Shown here piece by piece: positions 12,101 through 23,859 of a stretch of 64,000 nucleotides of DNA. The DNA lies in the NCBI GenBank assembly GCA_014825775.1, contig MVAQ01000083.1:1-64000 (forward strand), written 5' to 3'. The notes under the pieces are model-generated. The model did no database searches. It had not been told where the DNA came from and saw only the letters and a list, made by a program, of their open reading frames with translations. Origin of the DNA: Krasilnikovozyma curviuscula (taxonomy: Eukaryota > Basidiomycota > Tremellomycetes > Cystofilobasidiales > Mrakiaceae). Within the stretch, counting starts at the first letter, position 1; every line of letters starts with the position of its first letter. The translations under genes and the position numbers were made by a program.

Positions 12101-12561
12101 ATCACTCAACAAGCGACCGTTATCACTTCCTCAATCTCAGGGGGTCTGACTACGCAGGTAGTTTCTGGAACTGTCTTCACCACTAGTGGAGCAGGTGGAT
12201 TGATTACACTATCTCTCAATGGTACTACCCTGGACGGAAGCATGAGTACTGGGGTTGCTTCTTCTGCTGTAACCACTATAGTATCAGGAAGTAGCACCAT
12301 CGTTTCAAGCTTGAGCGCGTGAGTCATGTCTCTTTCTTTTTTTGGAATATGGTACTGATTCCATGGAATTGCACCAGCTCTGCTTCCAACAGCAATGGCA
12401 CTGCTTCAATCACGCCCCTTACCGCAACAACTACAGCGACGGAAACCGCTACTGCTACTGTCACGGTCACTCGTTCTGATGGTGCTCATTCTTTAACAGC
12501 AAATTTCAAGGGCATGATCTTCGGTGCTTTAGTAGCGTCTGTTGTTGTCCTAGTTCTCTAG
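9104..12561 (+). CDS. Two-module cysteine-rich, Gly/Ser/Thr-rich GPI-anchored surface protein
   Basis: Signal peptide MQILLSLAIMAFTNAGVVYA, then Thr-rich exons. Module 1 (about 9.63-10.3 kb) reads VGMTWGTESS, CSSCQAIF, CYCSFPINLDFQQ, CINECPSA and VINAN. A linker and module 2 (10.44-11.1 kb) follow: SYPSTTISWVN, CSSCDFLYAQF, CIESCPAISYAYN and QFNQF. Module 2 has SCDW where others have CYC. From about 11.2 kb the protein is a long Gly/Ser/Thr stalk (GSGSSGSTG-type repeats), then a Thr/Val-rich region. The C-terminus is hydrophobic (FGALVASVVVLVL, stop 12559-12561) after a small-residue stretch, as expected for a GPI signal. It is likely a cell-wall or plasma-membrane adhesin-like protein. About 12 or more exons; the small ones are placed by conserved phases. 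Confidence 0.65.
11290..11860 (+). repeat. Gly/Ser-coding low-complexity repeat
   Basis: Imperfect tandem units such as GGATCT, GGTTCT, GGCTCA and GGCTCGTCT encode Gly-Ser/Thr runs in the stalk. The array is split by an intron around 11473-11590. Long minus-strand open frames rich in Pro, Val and Glu here are shadows of the repeat. Confidence 0.75.
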
Positions 12562-13929
12562 TCCCAACCCCATCTTCACTTTTACTTTGTGCTTTGTATT
12601 TGCGATGTGCAAATTTAATCCTTATTTCAATTCTACTTCGCTTTGTTATCAAAACTTATTCCTTGCTGATTCCGTTACAAGTATTTTCTTCCTCATCCCT
12701 AAACGAGCAAGGGATCTCAAAAGTGCAAGTGGTTGAGTAACAGAAGAGTAAGTAAACTCAAACAATATTAAGTGTTTTCAATCAGGTCAGCCGACGTCAC
12801 CGCAAAATGTCAGTCAGAAGCGAGCATGAAAGACACCATGTGCTCCAGAAGAAGGCATTTGAAGGAGTCTCATGTTCAGGAAAAAAAAAAAATTCCTTTT
12901 AAGCATCAGCCCCAGATATACTACCAGTTCGTTTCAACCACTCCTTATAATCTAAGAATTAATTTATTTCTCTTTGTTCCACTACCACAATCTTCAAATA
13001 TGGAATCCCTAGTTAGTTATATTACCAACTGCAACCCAAAGATATTCTTAAGAGAGCGGCCGCCAGATAACCGGGATAAGCGGACCACGATTATAGATGG
13101 TACGATAACAAATTGAACGGTAAAACTGTTGAGCTTTCATTTGTGGGAAGCTGTGTAAAGTTTTGAAAAAAGTATATTGTATTCTCTGGGCAAGTTCGAA
13201 AAAGGGTATTGATGGTGGAATCAGCCGAACTGGGACGAGATAGATCCAGTAACTTTCTCCGTCGTTCGTTTTTAGTCGAACCTATGAGACAAAGAGAAAA
13301 GCAAGATGCATTTCAACAATGCGAGTATTCCTTTTTTTATCTCTTCCTATCTCAGAATCATTTTCCCTTGTGATTCCTGGAGCAGGCTGTCCAAGTTGTA
13401 TAAGCTAAAAGAAAAGAGCAGCTTGTAACTATGTTAGGTGTAGATTTGTGTATGGCTCAACAGGAACTGGTATCTCATCAAAAGCAACGGACTTAGGGGC
13501 AAGCTATGCGATGCTTCCTGTTGAAGACCTTCTGACTCTGACATTGGGTAACTAAACTTATCCGGACTTCACTCCATCGTCGAGTTGGCTTTCTGAAGAA
13601 GCATCTTTCTTTCACTACCTTTTTTTTTACAATATTCTTTCAAGCGCTCTATTCCTCAGAGTTTGTTATCCAAAGCAAATCCTAGCTGAACAGTTTTACT
13701 TGTCCATGAATAACTGTTTTTTATCCCCCCACCTGCTTTCTGAACGGTCTCTTAACGAACTTGCAGTTCTGTAAGCGGCACACACACTCAAAGAGGTTGG
13801 TAATCCCCCATTCTTGATACGAGTATGATAAAAAAACAGTCTGGTACGTTGATATCCTGCCAAGTATCAATACAGTTCAATGCCGTCCTCTGATGAATAC
13901 GCTAATAAATAACCCCATGAAAGGGGTGA
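12562..13929. other. Intergenic region, nothing recognised
   Basis: Convergent 3' flanks of the 9.1-kb gene and the gene ending at 13930. I found no supported exon, RNA gene or palindrome. Confidence 0.5.
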
Positions 13930-16500
13930 TTAAATAAACTTGAAAGGTTGTATTTTCCCTGGTGCCATCATAAATTTATCAGCCATCATCAAAGACTTTA
14001 ACAGAGTAAGATATTGTTGAACACTCACTGGAAACTGTCTCTGTAAGTACTCCAAGATAAACCCCTCCTCGAATCTCAGCCTCTCCTCCATCTCCAACAT
14101 CCTCGGGATATCGAATGTCACCGAAAAATAGGCGTAGTATTCAACACTGATGGTGTGAATGATGATCATTAATCTGTTGAACTCGGCTTCAACGTCCCTC
14201 TCGTCTGGGTGCACCACAGGGCTTAGCGTGAGGTACTGCTTGAGATAAGGCACCAACAGCCAGTCCTTGATGCGGTCGTACGGCACGCGATAGAGGAATG
14301 AGAGCCTAGCGAGACAATAAAGCCTTTCTGATCTCGTGAGAGGGTCTTCGTGTTTTGCTGAGCGCGTGCCGAGATACTTGATTTCATGTCGCGAGATGCC
14401 GCCGGTCGTCGACCGTTCGAAAAGAAGTTGGGCGTGGGGTTGGGTTCGATTTGGGTCGTCGAGGAGTTTCGTAGCTGTGTCGTAGATCAGAGGACAGTAC
14501 TCGGTATTCTCATCCACAGGCTCATCATGTGGTGAGGAGCAACAGGTGACGTTGAAGGCGGACCAGTAAATCTGGCGCTGGTGATCCCAAAAGTACTGCG
14601 CCAGCACGATGCCGCGTCGTTCAAGTAAGTTGAGAAAAACCCAAGGGTTCTGAGGCTGATGTGGAGAAGAGATATTGATAGGGTCAGAGTGCCATTCGGT
14701 CCATGCTCGAATCGCCTGTGGGTCTGTGAAGACGTTTTCGAAGACTTTCCAAAGACCGCATCCTTCAGCCAATCGACCAAGGTGTTTTCCAACGTCTCCA
14801 ATATGACGAGCTCCCCAGAAGCCTGAAATGATGCTGGATAGATTTAGTAAAAGATCAAACAGGATGCCAAGCATAAGCAAAGACAGCACTCGCCTGACAG
14901 GTGATCTTTGACGTAAAACGGGGTATCTCCATCGGCTCTCATCAACTGCCAATTCCCCTCAACCTCATACATCGCATGAGTCTTACCAAAGAATTCTGCG
15001 AGCATAGGAAGGTTTTTCGACACCACTTCCTCCGTCGAGAGAATGAGGCTGAACATCTCGCGGTGCGGAACCACGAGACGGCCCTTCAGGAGCCGAGAGG
15101 AGCCTTTGAGAACGGACGGGTCTTGAAGGTACCAGATATTTGCAATCTCGTATCTAAGCAAGAAAAAACAATATTGAGAAGGATGTTGATAAATGGGAAG
15201 CTGTGTTTCTTACCTTCTTTTAGTGTGAGGATCCTCCTGCAAATCAGTATATCGAAACTCAGCGTTCGAATAATGAATGCGAAAGTGCCTGCAACTCACC
15301 TGCAGCATAATGAAAGGATTTGACAATGTTTTCCATATGATAGGTCTCTTGTTAGAGGTAATCACAACTTGAGGAATGCTACCGCCAATCACCAAAACGC
15401 CATCAGCAAAAGCCACCGGCTCAAAACGCGGAATTGATGAGGGTCGAACGGTGGTTTAACGTACTACAGAAGGCTGCCCTTATCAAGATCCTTGATCTTC
15501 TTGAAGTCAATTTCAATTGCCTTCTTGTTCACACCCTCAGCCCTGAGCTCGTAGTTAAGTAGCGCCTTGACTCCAGCATGAAACAGACCTATGTCAGCCA
15601 TTTCGTATCCTTCAAGCGGTGGATACTGTCTTCCGATGGGAAGCTCAGCTCGTTCGGAATAGAACATTTTGAGGTAAACGTCAAACTTCTCATCAATTAC
15701 TGGTACAATTTCAATTGGGTGTGTGAATGGGGAGAAAAAGCGGCCGTGTCAGAGGGCAAACTCAAAGTTGAGCCGCACACCGAAATGAATGAGAGAATAC
15801 TGACTGAGATTGTCTATGACTAAATTTAGGTATAGATAAAAGCGTAATTCGTCCTTCACTGTGACAGTGAGTTGAGATTCTTTGAACTTAGGCAACAAGG
15901 CAGAGTCGAAACGGAGCTGGACTCGCGAACTTCGAGCTCGAAGTTCTCCGTCTGGAAAGGGACCTTGAACGCTCTCTACAGTATTGATATTTAAAAAAAT
16001 TCAACTCTCTGACAGAACTTAGTCATGTTTTAAAAAAATCTGTAAGAACATACCAGTCTGCCTTCCCAGAGAAGGACTGTTAAACGTCGCGAGATCCACA
16101 TCTGCGCAAATCAATGTGAACCCACTGCTGGTTAACGTCTCGGCATGAGTTGAGGAGCTAGAACCATTGGCATCACCAGTCAAACAATGTCAGGATATTT
16201 CTCTTCTGAATAGACAGGGCCAACAGCTAGCTACTAACCTCGTTTCAGCGGGAGGAGTCACCGATTCCTCAAATAGCTCGTGCTTGACCTCTTTCCCTTT
16301 TGACGGTCTGCAAGTTGTCGAACTATTAGCACCGTAGAAATAATGAATTAAAAAAAAAAAGCTTTTGTTGCTCACCCTGCTATTGGCGAGGAAGCTTTTC
16401 TCTTATCTGTTATGCAGGGGGGGAAGCGACGATCCTTTTAAGTACATTTGTGCTTTATAGGCACCGTTCTGGAGGAGGATATAGACTCACGAGGTGGCAT
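13930..16500 (-). CDS. Unrecognised conserved protein, paralog of the 42.2-kb gene (copy 1)
   Basis: Start taken at 16500: MPPPSSPIAG, joined through a short exon. About 10 exons. Domains seen by comparison with its paralog: TLTSSGFTLICADVDLATF, a strand-rich segment with ESQLTVTVKDELRFYLYLNL, then FDVYLKMFYSERAELP. The long 3' part is the best conserved: FWGARHIG, GLWKVFENVF, FLNLLERRGIVLAQYFWD, FNVTCC, ATKLLDD, IKYLGTRS, ERLYCLARLSFLYRVPYDRI and LMIIIHTISVEYYAYF. It ends KIQPFKFI. No signal peptide or TM segment was seen, so it is probably intracellular. No family was recognised. Unlike most neighbours it has no palindrome upstream. Confidence 0.6.
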
Positions 16501-17148
16501 CTATTTGAGGAACCGATGAATGATCTCCATTCAGCTGGTTGGAAGTCGAAAAGTCGAGGTTCCTGACACAGAAAAAGGGCAATCTCCCAATGGCGAGAAG
16601 AGGTCTTACGCCCGGCGCAGATCACAAATCGGTTCAAACGCGGCCCCCCAAACTCAGATTGATAAACTCAGAAAACAGCCCCTATTCCTATGATTGTAAA
16701 CAGAGAAACAAATTACAAGTTTATTTGACACTTGTTTTGACCTCTTTTAACACACGTTTCCAGTTTCGAACCGCGGTCGGTCAGGAAACTGGTTGCCGAA
16801 CCCCGTGCAGGATATGGGCCTCTCGGCGCGCGTTACATCGTAGGGAGATAAGGTGCAGCTACTGTGATTTGAAAAGAAAAACTCAATTTAACAATAAACC
16901 AAAATGTGAAAATATTCGTAAGCGAGATATCCCAAAGGATAAGAGCTGTGAGACATCGAGGGTGAAATAGGGTGCAGTAGCGCGCTGCAAGTATACGAGA
17001 CATCACCTTAACTCTGGGTTAGTCGCTCTCCCAAATCAAGGCGCTGTGACGTCTAGTCGAGCTTCAAAAACTGCTCTTCACTACAGCAGGCAGAGGATAT
17101 CCAACGCCCATCTTCAGCATCATATACTAATGAACTGGGCAGTGAAAA
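16501..17148. other. Divergent intergenic region
   Basis: Between the starts at 16500 (minus) and 17149 (plus). It holds probable 5' leaders only, and no palindrome was found. Confidence 0.5.
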
Positions 17149-18651
17149 ATGGATGCCTCTGAGACCCACAGCCATTTCCACGACAAGCCACCAAGCGGCT
17201 CCTCCCCGCTTCCAGCGCCTCCTTCTGGACTGCCTTCTTGGAGTGAGCATATAAGTAACAGGGGTACAAGTGGTACTGAAAACAACCAGCAATCTGATCA
17301 AATCCAGATGGTGAGCTCTGAACCCCTTCCGTTGTTTTGATTTGGGTTGAGTCGTTGCGGGTCACTCACTGAACAGCGCTTAATTTTATAATTAGTGGGA
17401 TAGCAAAGGCTACTTCAACTACCAGAATACCGGTTTCAGTGAGGGTAACACTGCAATGTAAGAACTCTCATTCAGTCTCTTTCCTTCAACGACACTCGGG
17501 GCTGATTGCTGTTGCTTTGCTGTATCAGGGCATTTCCCCTCCACTCGCCGGCTGCTCCGACGTCCTCAGGAATAGCGACTCAGGCCTCCTACCCAGTCCA
17601 CGTGGGATACTACGGGAATGAGTACCGGCACTCCCAGGGGATGGAGTACTCAGAGTGTGGCTCTGCCTACGATTGGGCGTCCCAGCAGCAACAGTACTGG
17701 GGACAGCCGTCCCCGTCGCACCCGCCCTCACAAATCGCTTCGACCTCTCAACGACCATACACATCCGAGACGCTTCCCTCACCCACTCTTGCGACTCCAC
17801 AATCTCTTCTCTCGCCAGCACCAGCTATTCGCTCTCAGAGCTCCCTTTCAACCACCCCATCTCCCCCACTCGAACGGGACGTTTCACCGTTGCCGGGTTC
17901 GGTACCAGAGCCGACTCCATATCCATTGCCAACATTATTTCCCACTGGAACAAAGGCACCTTCAAAACTTCAGTTGAAAGTCAAAGTCACTCCAAAGACC
18001 GGGAAAGCATCTGGCGCGAATAGGAAAGCTGGAGCCTCCGCGTCGAGCACCACGAGTGGGTACAGTTCAGCCACTCGCTCTCCGACCTCGCCCTACAAAA
18101 TCACCACCATTCAACCGAAGCCTACACGTCCAACTATCCAGCGTTCTGTTTCAGGAAGCTCTTCTCGCTCACAGCTCAGCGTAAAGGAAACAAATGCTTT
18201 CCTCGACTCACTACAGAGCCAGCTGACGCAGAAGTCGCCATCGCTTGACTCAACCCCGACTCTCAGCATTCCTGCCTTTCAGAAAGGCTCTCCAGTTAGC
18301 TCATTAATTCAAAATAGGTCCTCTGATCCTTCGGCATTCCCAGTACAAGCAACTTCGTATAGCAGTTCCAACGTCGATGATGCAGCGAAGACGCGACAGC
18401 ATTACCCCCACCATTTGCATCACCGCTCCCATGCACCGATCCTCAACTACACATCATACGCTCCTTCAGGTCCTCCGTTGCTGTTCACCGGCCATCATCA
18501 GCATCTCCAGCAGCCATCTCAGCCTCAGCAGCAGCAGAACAATTTCGTCAGCGAGCAAGGGAGCATCTCGTCGTCGGGCAGCTTTTGGGATGAGCTCTCG
18601 TCTTTTCCGGACTTGTCCCCCAGTTCTTACTCTGTAAACTACCCGTTCTGA
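17149..18651 (+). CDS. Ser/Pro/Gln-rich low-complexity protein
   Basis: Three exons: 17149-17311 ending ...QIQM (phase 0), about 17397-17457 (WDSKGYFNYQNTGFSEG), and 17529-18651. About 450 residues, very rich in Ser, Pro, Thr and Gln. It has a basic patch (KLQLKVKVTPKTGK), a coil-prone stretch (KETNAFLDSLQSQL), His- and Gln-rich runs near the end, and an acidic-aromatic C-terminus (SFWDELSSFPDLSPSS). No signal peptide, TM segment or known fold was seen. The composition fits a disordered nuclear or regulatory protein, which is inference only. The 5' exons are short, but their phases agree. Confidence 0.6.
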
Positions 18652-18995
18652 TGTTCGACGTTGGTGTGAGTAGGCATATTAGATAAAATCTTTGTTTGAA
18701 CTAGGCCCCAAAATATTATCGTGGTGTTTCGTTACTGTAGCTATAGCCGCTGATGTATCTTATCTTCTTTACAAACTAGCTGGTAGACGACTTTCTCTGT
18801 ATACATCAGTAAATGAAACAATGTTCAATCGAAAGCCCAAAACCCATTAGATAAAAATGAAACGAATGAGAAAACAAGAGTAGCGCCTATGAAGGTGAGG
18901 TAAAGGTAAATCTCTAAACTTATAGAACGAACATATCGAACTATTTATCGCTGCCTAGAATCGAGTGATAAAATTTATTGGAAAAAAGCGATTTA
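18652..18995. other. Convergent 3' flanks
   Basis: A to T rich region between two convergent stop codons. Nothing else was seen. Confidence 0.5.
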
Positions 18996-21181
18996 TCATG
19001 GCCGTTGACCGAGATAGGGAGGCGGCAACTCCTCAACAGCAGCCTCCTCCTCACCCGGTGAAGCAAGACCAGCATCTTCGTGAACCATCAACCCGGGAGC
19101 AACCATTAACGAATCCCTTTGCGATACTGTGGACGTCCCAACTTGACCGCTGTCCGATCCACCAGAAGAGATAGTGCTCGGCTGCCCGCCAAAGCCGCTG
19201 CTGCTTCCAACATCAGTGGATGGCGATATTGGCGACTTGACATCCTCGTAACGGTAATCTTGAGAAAATCCAACGTGACCGCCTTCGACTGACTTTGCTG
19301 ACTCATAGGCGCCTCCAACGTGGTGGGAAGGTCCACTGGTGGAAACGGAGGAGATCGGTTCTACCGTCCCGGGAGTGGTGTACTAACCAGAAAAAAAAAA
19401 ATTGATTTTTAATTTTAGTCAGATCACGTCAATCAGAAATAGGGTTTTATCTGTCTTACGATGTAAGGAACAATGTGAGTCTTATCAGCACCAGATGCGT
19501 GTCTGTTAGCACGATGAAGAACCTTCAGCATGTTTTCCTACATACGAAGAAGAGGGCAGTTGATAACTCACGCTTTAGCAGATTCCATCATTTCATCGAA
19601 TCTGTCTTCTTCATCATCCTCCACAGGCTCCTTTCGTCGGTTGACTCTCCTTCTCCACCACAACAACAATAGCAAAGCGACAAGGACGACGCCACCAATA
19701 GCTCCACCCACAGCACTAAGAAAAGTATTTGATGTCAAAATAATGTTTTTATGTTGAACAATGGTATTACGGAAAAGACTTGCCCTCCGAGAGTAGATCC
19801 GCTCATGGAAGATGAAGAACCGCTACCTCCCGCCGCGAGCGCTGCAGCACCACCGTCGACACTTGAGCTAGACGCTGCAGACTTGGCAATTACGATGTTC
19901 GAGGACTGCATTACGTAAGACTATGAAGTGCAAAAAGGTGTCAAAATGAAATGCGAGATGGGAAAGCGCAGGAGGGAGCTCACGTATGAAACGAAGACGC
20001 TTCCTCCTGCTGCAGTGACATTAACTGCTTGAGTAGAAACAGCTACAGATGTGGCTATGGAGGTGAGTGATGGTAAATTTGTAAAGATACTTGCAGTTCC
20101 TTGATTATTTGTAGAGCTAGTCGTAGTAATGGGGGTTTGAGCATTAGCGTTTGGCGATGTGGATGTTGTTCCTGTGGTTTGAGGAGTAGTCGTAGACGCG
20201 GTATTTTGACTAGATGTGGAGGTAGTAATTTGAGGTGAATTAGGTGTAGTAGATATCGACGTAGTAGATGATGAGCTTGTGGTTGTTATAGAGGAGCTGC
20301 TAGAGCGACTGGAGGTGCTACTCGTTGAGGAGATGACAGGAGGAGTGGAAGATGAGGGAGTAGTGGATGCAGGGTTCGTCCTTTAAAGATTATTTAGTGA
20401 TATTAGAGATAGTAAAGATACTTTCAGGTTACTCAAGAAACTCACAGCAGACTCGCAGTTGTTCCTGAGATTGACCTAAAATAAACCAGGAGAATCGAAG
20501 TCAATGGGTCATTAGAGAATAGACTCAAGTTTTTTAATTACTACCAGGAACTAGAAACCTACCTGCAGCCAGCATTGAAGTCTGATCGAGAAAGAAGATC
20601 AGCGTTGTGAAAACTGCAAACAATGGTAGATCAACGAACATGAAATAAAAGTAGCTTCCGAGATGACTGATTGCTGGCCGTCAGGTCCAGCTTGATAGGC
20701 ATTTGTACTTCCGCAAGCATTCAGACACTTCATGAAAGAGAAAAAAAATGGCTCCTTGTTAGAATGAAAGAGTGCCTTCTCAGGAGCTGCGGTGACACAA
20801 ACTTACGGATTGGAAGGCGTCGAAGAGATTGCCTGAGCAGTGACAAGAAGCAGGCTGGGCCCCAGTAGAGCAATACCCAGTAGGATCCAGAGAGTAGTAG
20901 TTCACTTGATCGCAAGCAGCACCTGATGAGCAAAAATGGTCAGTGCTTAGGTTTGAAACTGTCCAGTCGGAGGGCATGAAAAACAACGCACAATTCGTCC
21001 AAGCAACCCCGAACATAGGATTTCCGATTCCAATTAGCTGAACTGGAGGAGAAAGAAAGATCCTTATTCAGTATGGTGGAACCACAAGAACAGGATAGAG
21101 TAAACACCGACTTCCAGCTGACCGAACGGCGTTTATAAACAAGACCAAGCAGGCCATTAAAGAGGCCAAAGATACCTTCAT
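18996..21181 (-). CDS. Cysteine-module type I membrane receptor with mucin-like stalk and PPPY tail
   Basis: Signal peptide MKVSLASLMACLVLFINAVR (start 21181). Module: PMFGVAWTN, CAACDQVNYYSLDPTGYC, CHCSGNLFDAFQS (no intron between the two here), and CLNACGSTNAYQAGPDGQ. A Ser/Thr-rich stalk spans about 19.98-20.38 kb. The TM segment is AIGGVVLVALLLLLWW followed by RRRVNRRK. The cytosolic tail of about 200 residues is acidic after the membrane and ends ELPPPYLGQRP with TGA at 18996-18998. PPPY is a PPxY motif of the type bound by WW domains of Rsp5/NEDD4 ligases, suggesting ubiquitin-dependent turnover (inference). The phase at the exon before the TM segment was not fully resolved. A palindrome lies 270 bases upstream. 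Confidence 0.65.
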
Positions 21182-21450
21182 TATTCTGCGAAAGGAGAGA
21201 AAAGCAAGTTTGGATGAGAAGAAACAGAAGTGCAGTGGTCGTCAGTTCCTTGAGTGAAAAGCTTCGGTGTCAAACGGTCCCTCCTCCCTCCAGTAGGACC
21301 CGACCAAACAACAGGCCAAACAATAAAAGTCTTGCGAAGAGACCCAAACCAGGGCGTTTTAAGACTTGAGACAACATTTGACTATAAGTCCAGCCTCTAT
21401 CCATTCGCTGCGAGATCAGAAGCCGATTGTTGCCCCAAACATGCATGTCT

Positions 21451-21462
21451 ACTTTTGAAAGT
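21451..21462. promoter_or_regulatory. ACTTTYRAAAGT palindrome
   Basis: Exact copy (ACTTTTGAAAGT), 270 bases upstream of the start at 21181 (minus). Confidence 0.7.
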
Positions 21463-22258
21463 AGCGAATTGAAAAGCCCAGGATAGAAATCTCATAGATA
21501 GCAAGTCTGCGAGCATGAGTGCCCTGGCAGTTTTAAGGAATGGGAACTTATCAGAAAAGTCTCGTCCACAATTGTCAGTGATTTTGAAGTGTGTTTCTGA
21601 CTTCGGGAATTAATCACTGTTGTAAGCACGCAGTTCTTCATTGGTTTCCGTGGCGATCCACCAAAGTCTGGCTTGTTCTCCATGAAGAAGATGGAGAAAA
21701 GAAAGTTATAAAGTTTGAGAAAGAAAAGAAGAGTCATAGGTGGACAAGATTGTCATGTAATGTGACGTACTGACACAAAACAACATTTTACACGTTCAGT
21801 GGATACTTCTCATCACCAGACTTAACCATCTATCGCATCACTACAACAGTCAGCAAACTTATTACAGACAACATGTAATTGAGTGGATTAGGGCCAAGGT
21901 ACAATCGATTTTATTGTGGATGATTATCTCCAACGGATCAATCGGCAACTTTCAATCTACTTTTCATGGTTATCAAGTAATGGATGTCTAATTTTTCCTA
22001 TCCACTGAGTATAATTGATAAATAGTGATAATAAATTAACTGCTCCTCAGTTTGAATAGCCTATGGCCTCGAAGTAGACTTCTACTTTTGTTTTTGTTTT
22101 GCTTTGGTGGCGGAGATCCCAAATTCCAATCGCAGCGCAAGTTTTAGATTGACTTTCAAGGTCTATTTCACTCTGATACGGAGCAGCAGCGTGTGATCTT
22201 TACCCCAACTAATAAATGCGCAAAGTATAGGCCGCCACTGCAATTGTTACCCTAGCCC

Positions 22259-22270
22259 ACTTTCGAAAGT
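22259..22270. promoter_or_regulatory. ACTTTYRAAAGT palindrome
   Basis: Exact self-complementary copy (ACTTTCGAAAGT), 91 bases upstream of the start at 22362 (plus). Confidence 0.7.
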
Positions 22271-22361
22271 CGTTCTGCACGCCGCTTCGTTCAATCACTG
22301 ACCAGCACTCCCCCCTCCCCCGACTTTCTCCAATCAGTCAATACTGGCTATATCTCTCAAT

Positions 22362-23650
22362 ATGCCGCGAACTGATTCAATTTCAGGTGGTGCCTCCGAT
22401 GGTAAAGCACCATCAATTTCGAGCCAACATTCAAGGATGACTGGTGAGTTGATGATTGTTAACTCACAAAGTTCTAACCAGGCTCTCAATTCATGAAATA
22501 TTTGGAATCTTAGTTGCAATGTCCAGTGAGGGTGTTTTTGATCTTTCTTTCAGTTTCCGTGTCTAATGAAAGTCTTCATTTAAGGTTTGAAGAGGATGTA
22601 CAGCACCGACCGGTCCAGAAAAGACACTGTTGAGGTGTCTTCGGGAATGTTGGTAAGAGTCAAAGATAGGGAAATTGCTCTTGGTAAGTGGTGGGTAGCC
22701 TTTCAGCAACTGGTTTCTCACTTACAATTTCAAAGCCCTGGAGCAATTCGAGTCTTGGATCCTTTCAATAAACCACGAAGTTCAAACTCTACAGAGCCGT
22801 GAAGTAGAAGCAAAGGGGGAGGAATCTAGAATCCTCAGTAAGGTTAGCTTTTTCAAACAGACTTCAAATCTGAGCTGACAGGCAAAATTACACATGTTTA
22901 ACCGAACAGACGCTATTGTCATTGACTTCGCCACCGCCCTCGATTTCATTGAGAGACTGATAGAAAGACTGCAAACAACAAAACTGGACAGGGAGTCTAC
23001 GAAATCCAACATCGACAAGCTCCATCAGAGGCTGCTTCAGAGCTTTCAAGTGAAAATGGCATCTGCTCAAATGACAGCAATTCAGGAAAACAGGGACATG
23101 AGTGCCGTAACAATGCTTGGAGTGTAGGCCAGCTACCTTTTGAACGTTCTGATGGTGGTGGTTTAACAAGTTTTACCTATTGAAACAGTCAAAATCTGGA
23201 AGCTGGAATGACTGACATCACAAAAACGCTGAAGGACCTACAGTTGACGCAACCGGAGGTGATCAAGAACGTTGCCAATGAGCTGGCTCCAGAGATTATC
23301 AGAGCCTTTGCTGAGCAAATCCGCCAAGAGCTCTTCCGTCCTGCTACGAGTGAGTAACAACTCTGCTATTTCCTTCTCGAAGCTTGCACATTGCTGACTC
23401 AGAACCTCGCCATCCTTTCATATACTTATACCTCGTCTACTCCAGATTATGACGATCAGCAGTTGCGGGCTACTGCCTACCAAGCATTCAGCCATGTTGC
23501 TGATGAAAGATTACGACGGTCGACCCCACCTGCAGGCCGGGGAAGAGGACCTTTACCACCTACGCCTCAACCGAGCCAATCGCGTAACCTTCCCAAGGTA
23601 CCTGATCAGACACACATGTCCTTTGTCCTTCCTCCGAACAACAGATTTAG
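22362..23650 (+). CDS. Coiled-coil protein of unknown function
   Basis: Exon 1 (22362-22443) encodes MPRTDSISGGASDGK..., followed by short exons giving SLKRMYSTDRSRKDTVEV. A helical heptad-like region runs ALEQFESWILSINHEV, then FATALDFIERLIERLQTTKL, DKLHQRLLQSFQVKMASAQ and MTDITKTLKDLQLTQP. A Pro-rich end (GRGRGPLPPTPQPSQSRNLPK) is spliced to a stop at 23648-23650. About 300 residues, with no signal peptide or TM segment. The coiled coil suggests a self-assembling or scaffold protein. The next gene starts only about 210 bases downstream on the same strand. No family was recognised. Confidence 0.5.
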
Positions 23651-23859
23651 ATAGCATTTGATATAAGAAAATATAAAATCTGAAATCTCTGCTGTGATGC
23701 GTTTAGCTTTGCTTTCCCCGCTGTTGACAGAATACAAACGAATCCCATGATGAAAGAGCTGATTTTAATAGAATTTTAAATAATTAATATTCCTGTCCAA
23801 AACCTACAGAGAAGCTCTTCGTATTGGTGAAAGAGTGTAACTCCAACGCAAACATTCCA

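Larger units (their letters stand above)
21182..22361. other. Divergent intergenic region with two palindromes
   Basis: About 1.2 kb between the starts at 21181 (minus) and 22362 (plus), with exact palindromes at 21451 and 22259. No exon was supported. Confidence 0.6.

Noticed and set aside
12772..13116. Open frame in the 12.6-13.9 kb gap
   Set aside because: Low-complexity composition, no splice context, no similarity to neighbours.
22260..22270. Palindrome as a simple AT-rich coincidence or restriction-like site
   Set aside because: The same 12-bp consensus recurs at matching distances upstream of many starts, so chance is unlikely; kept as a finding instead.
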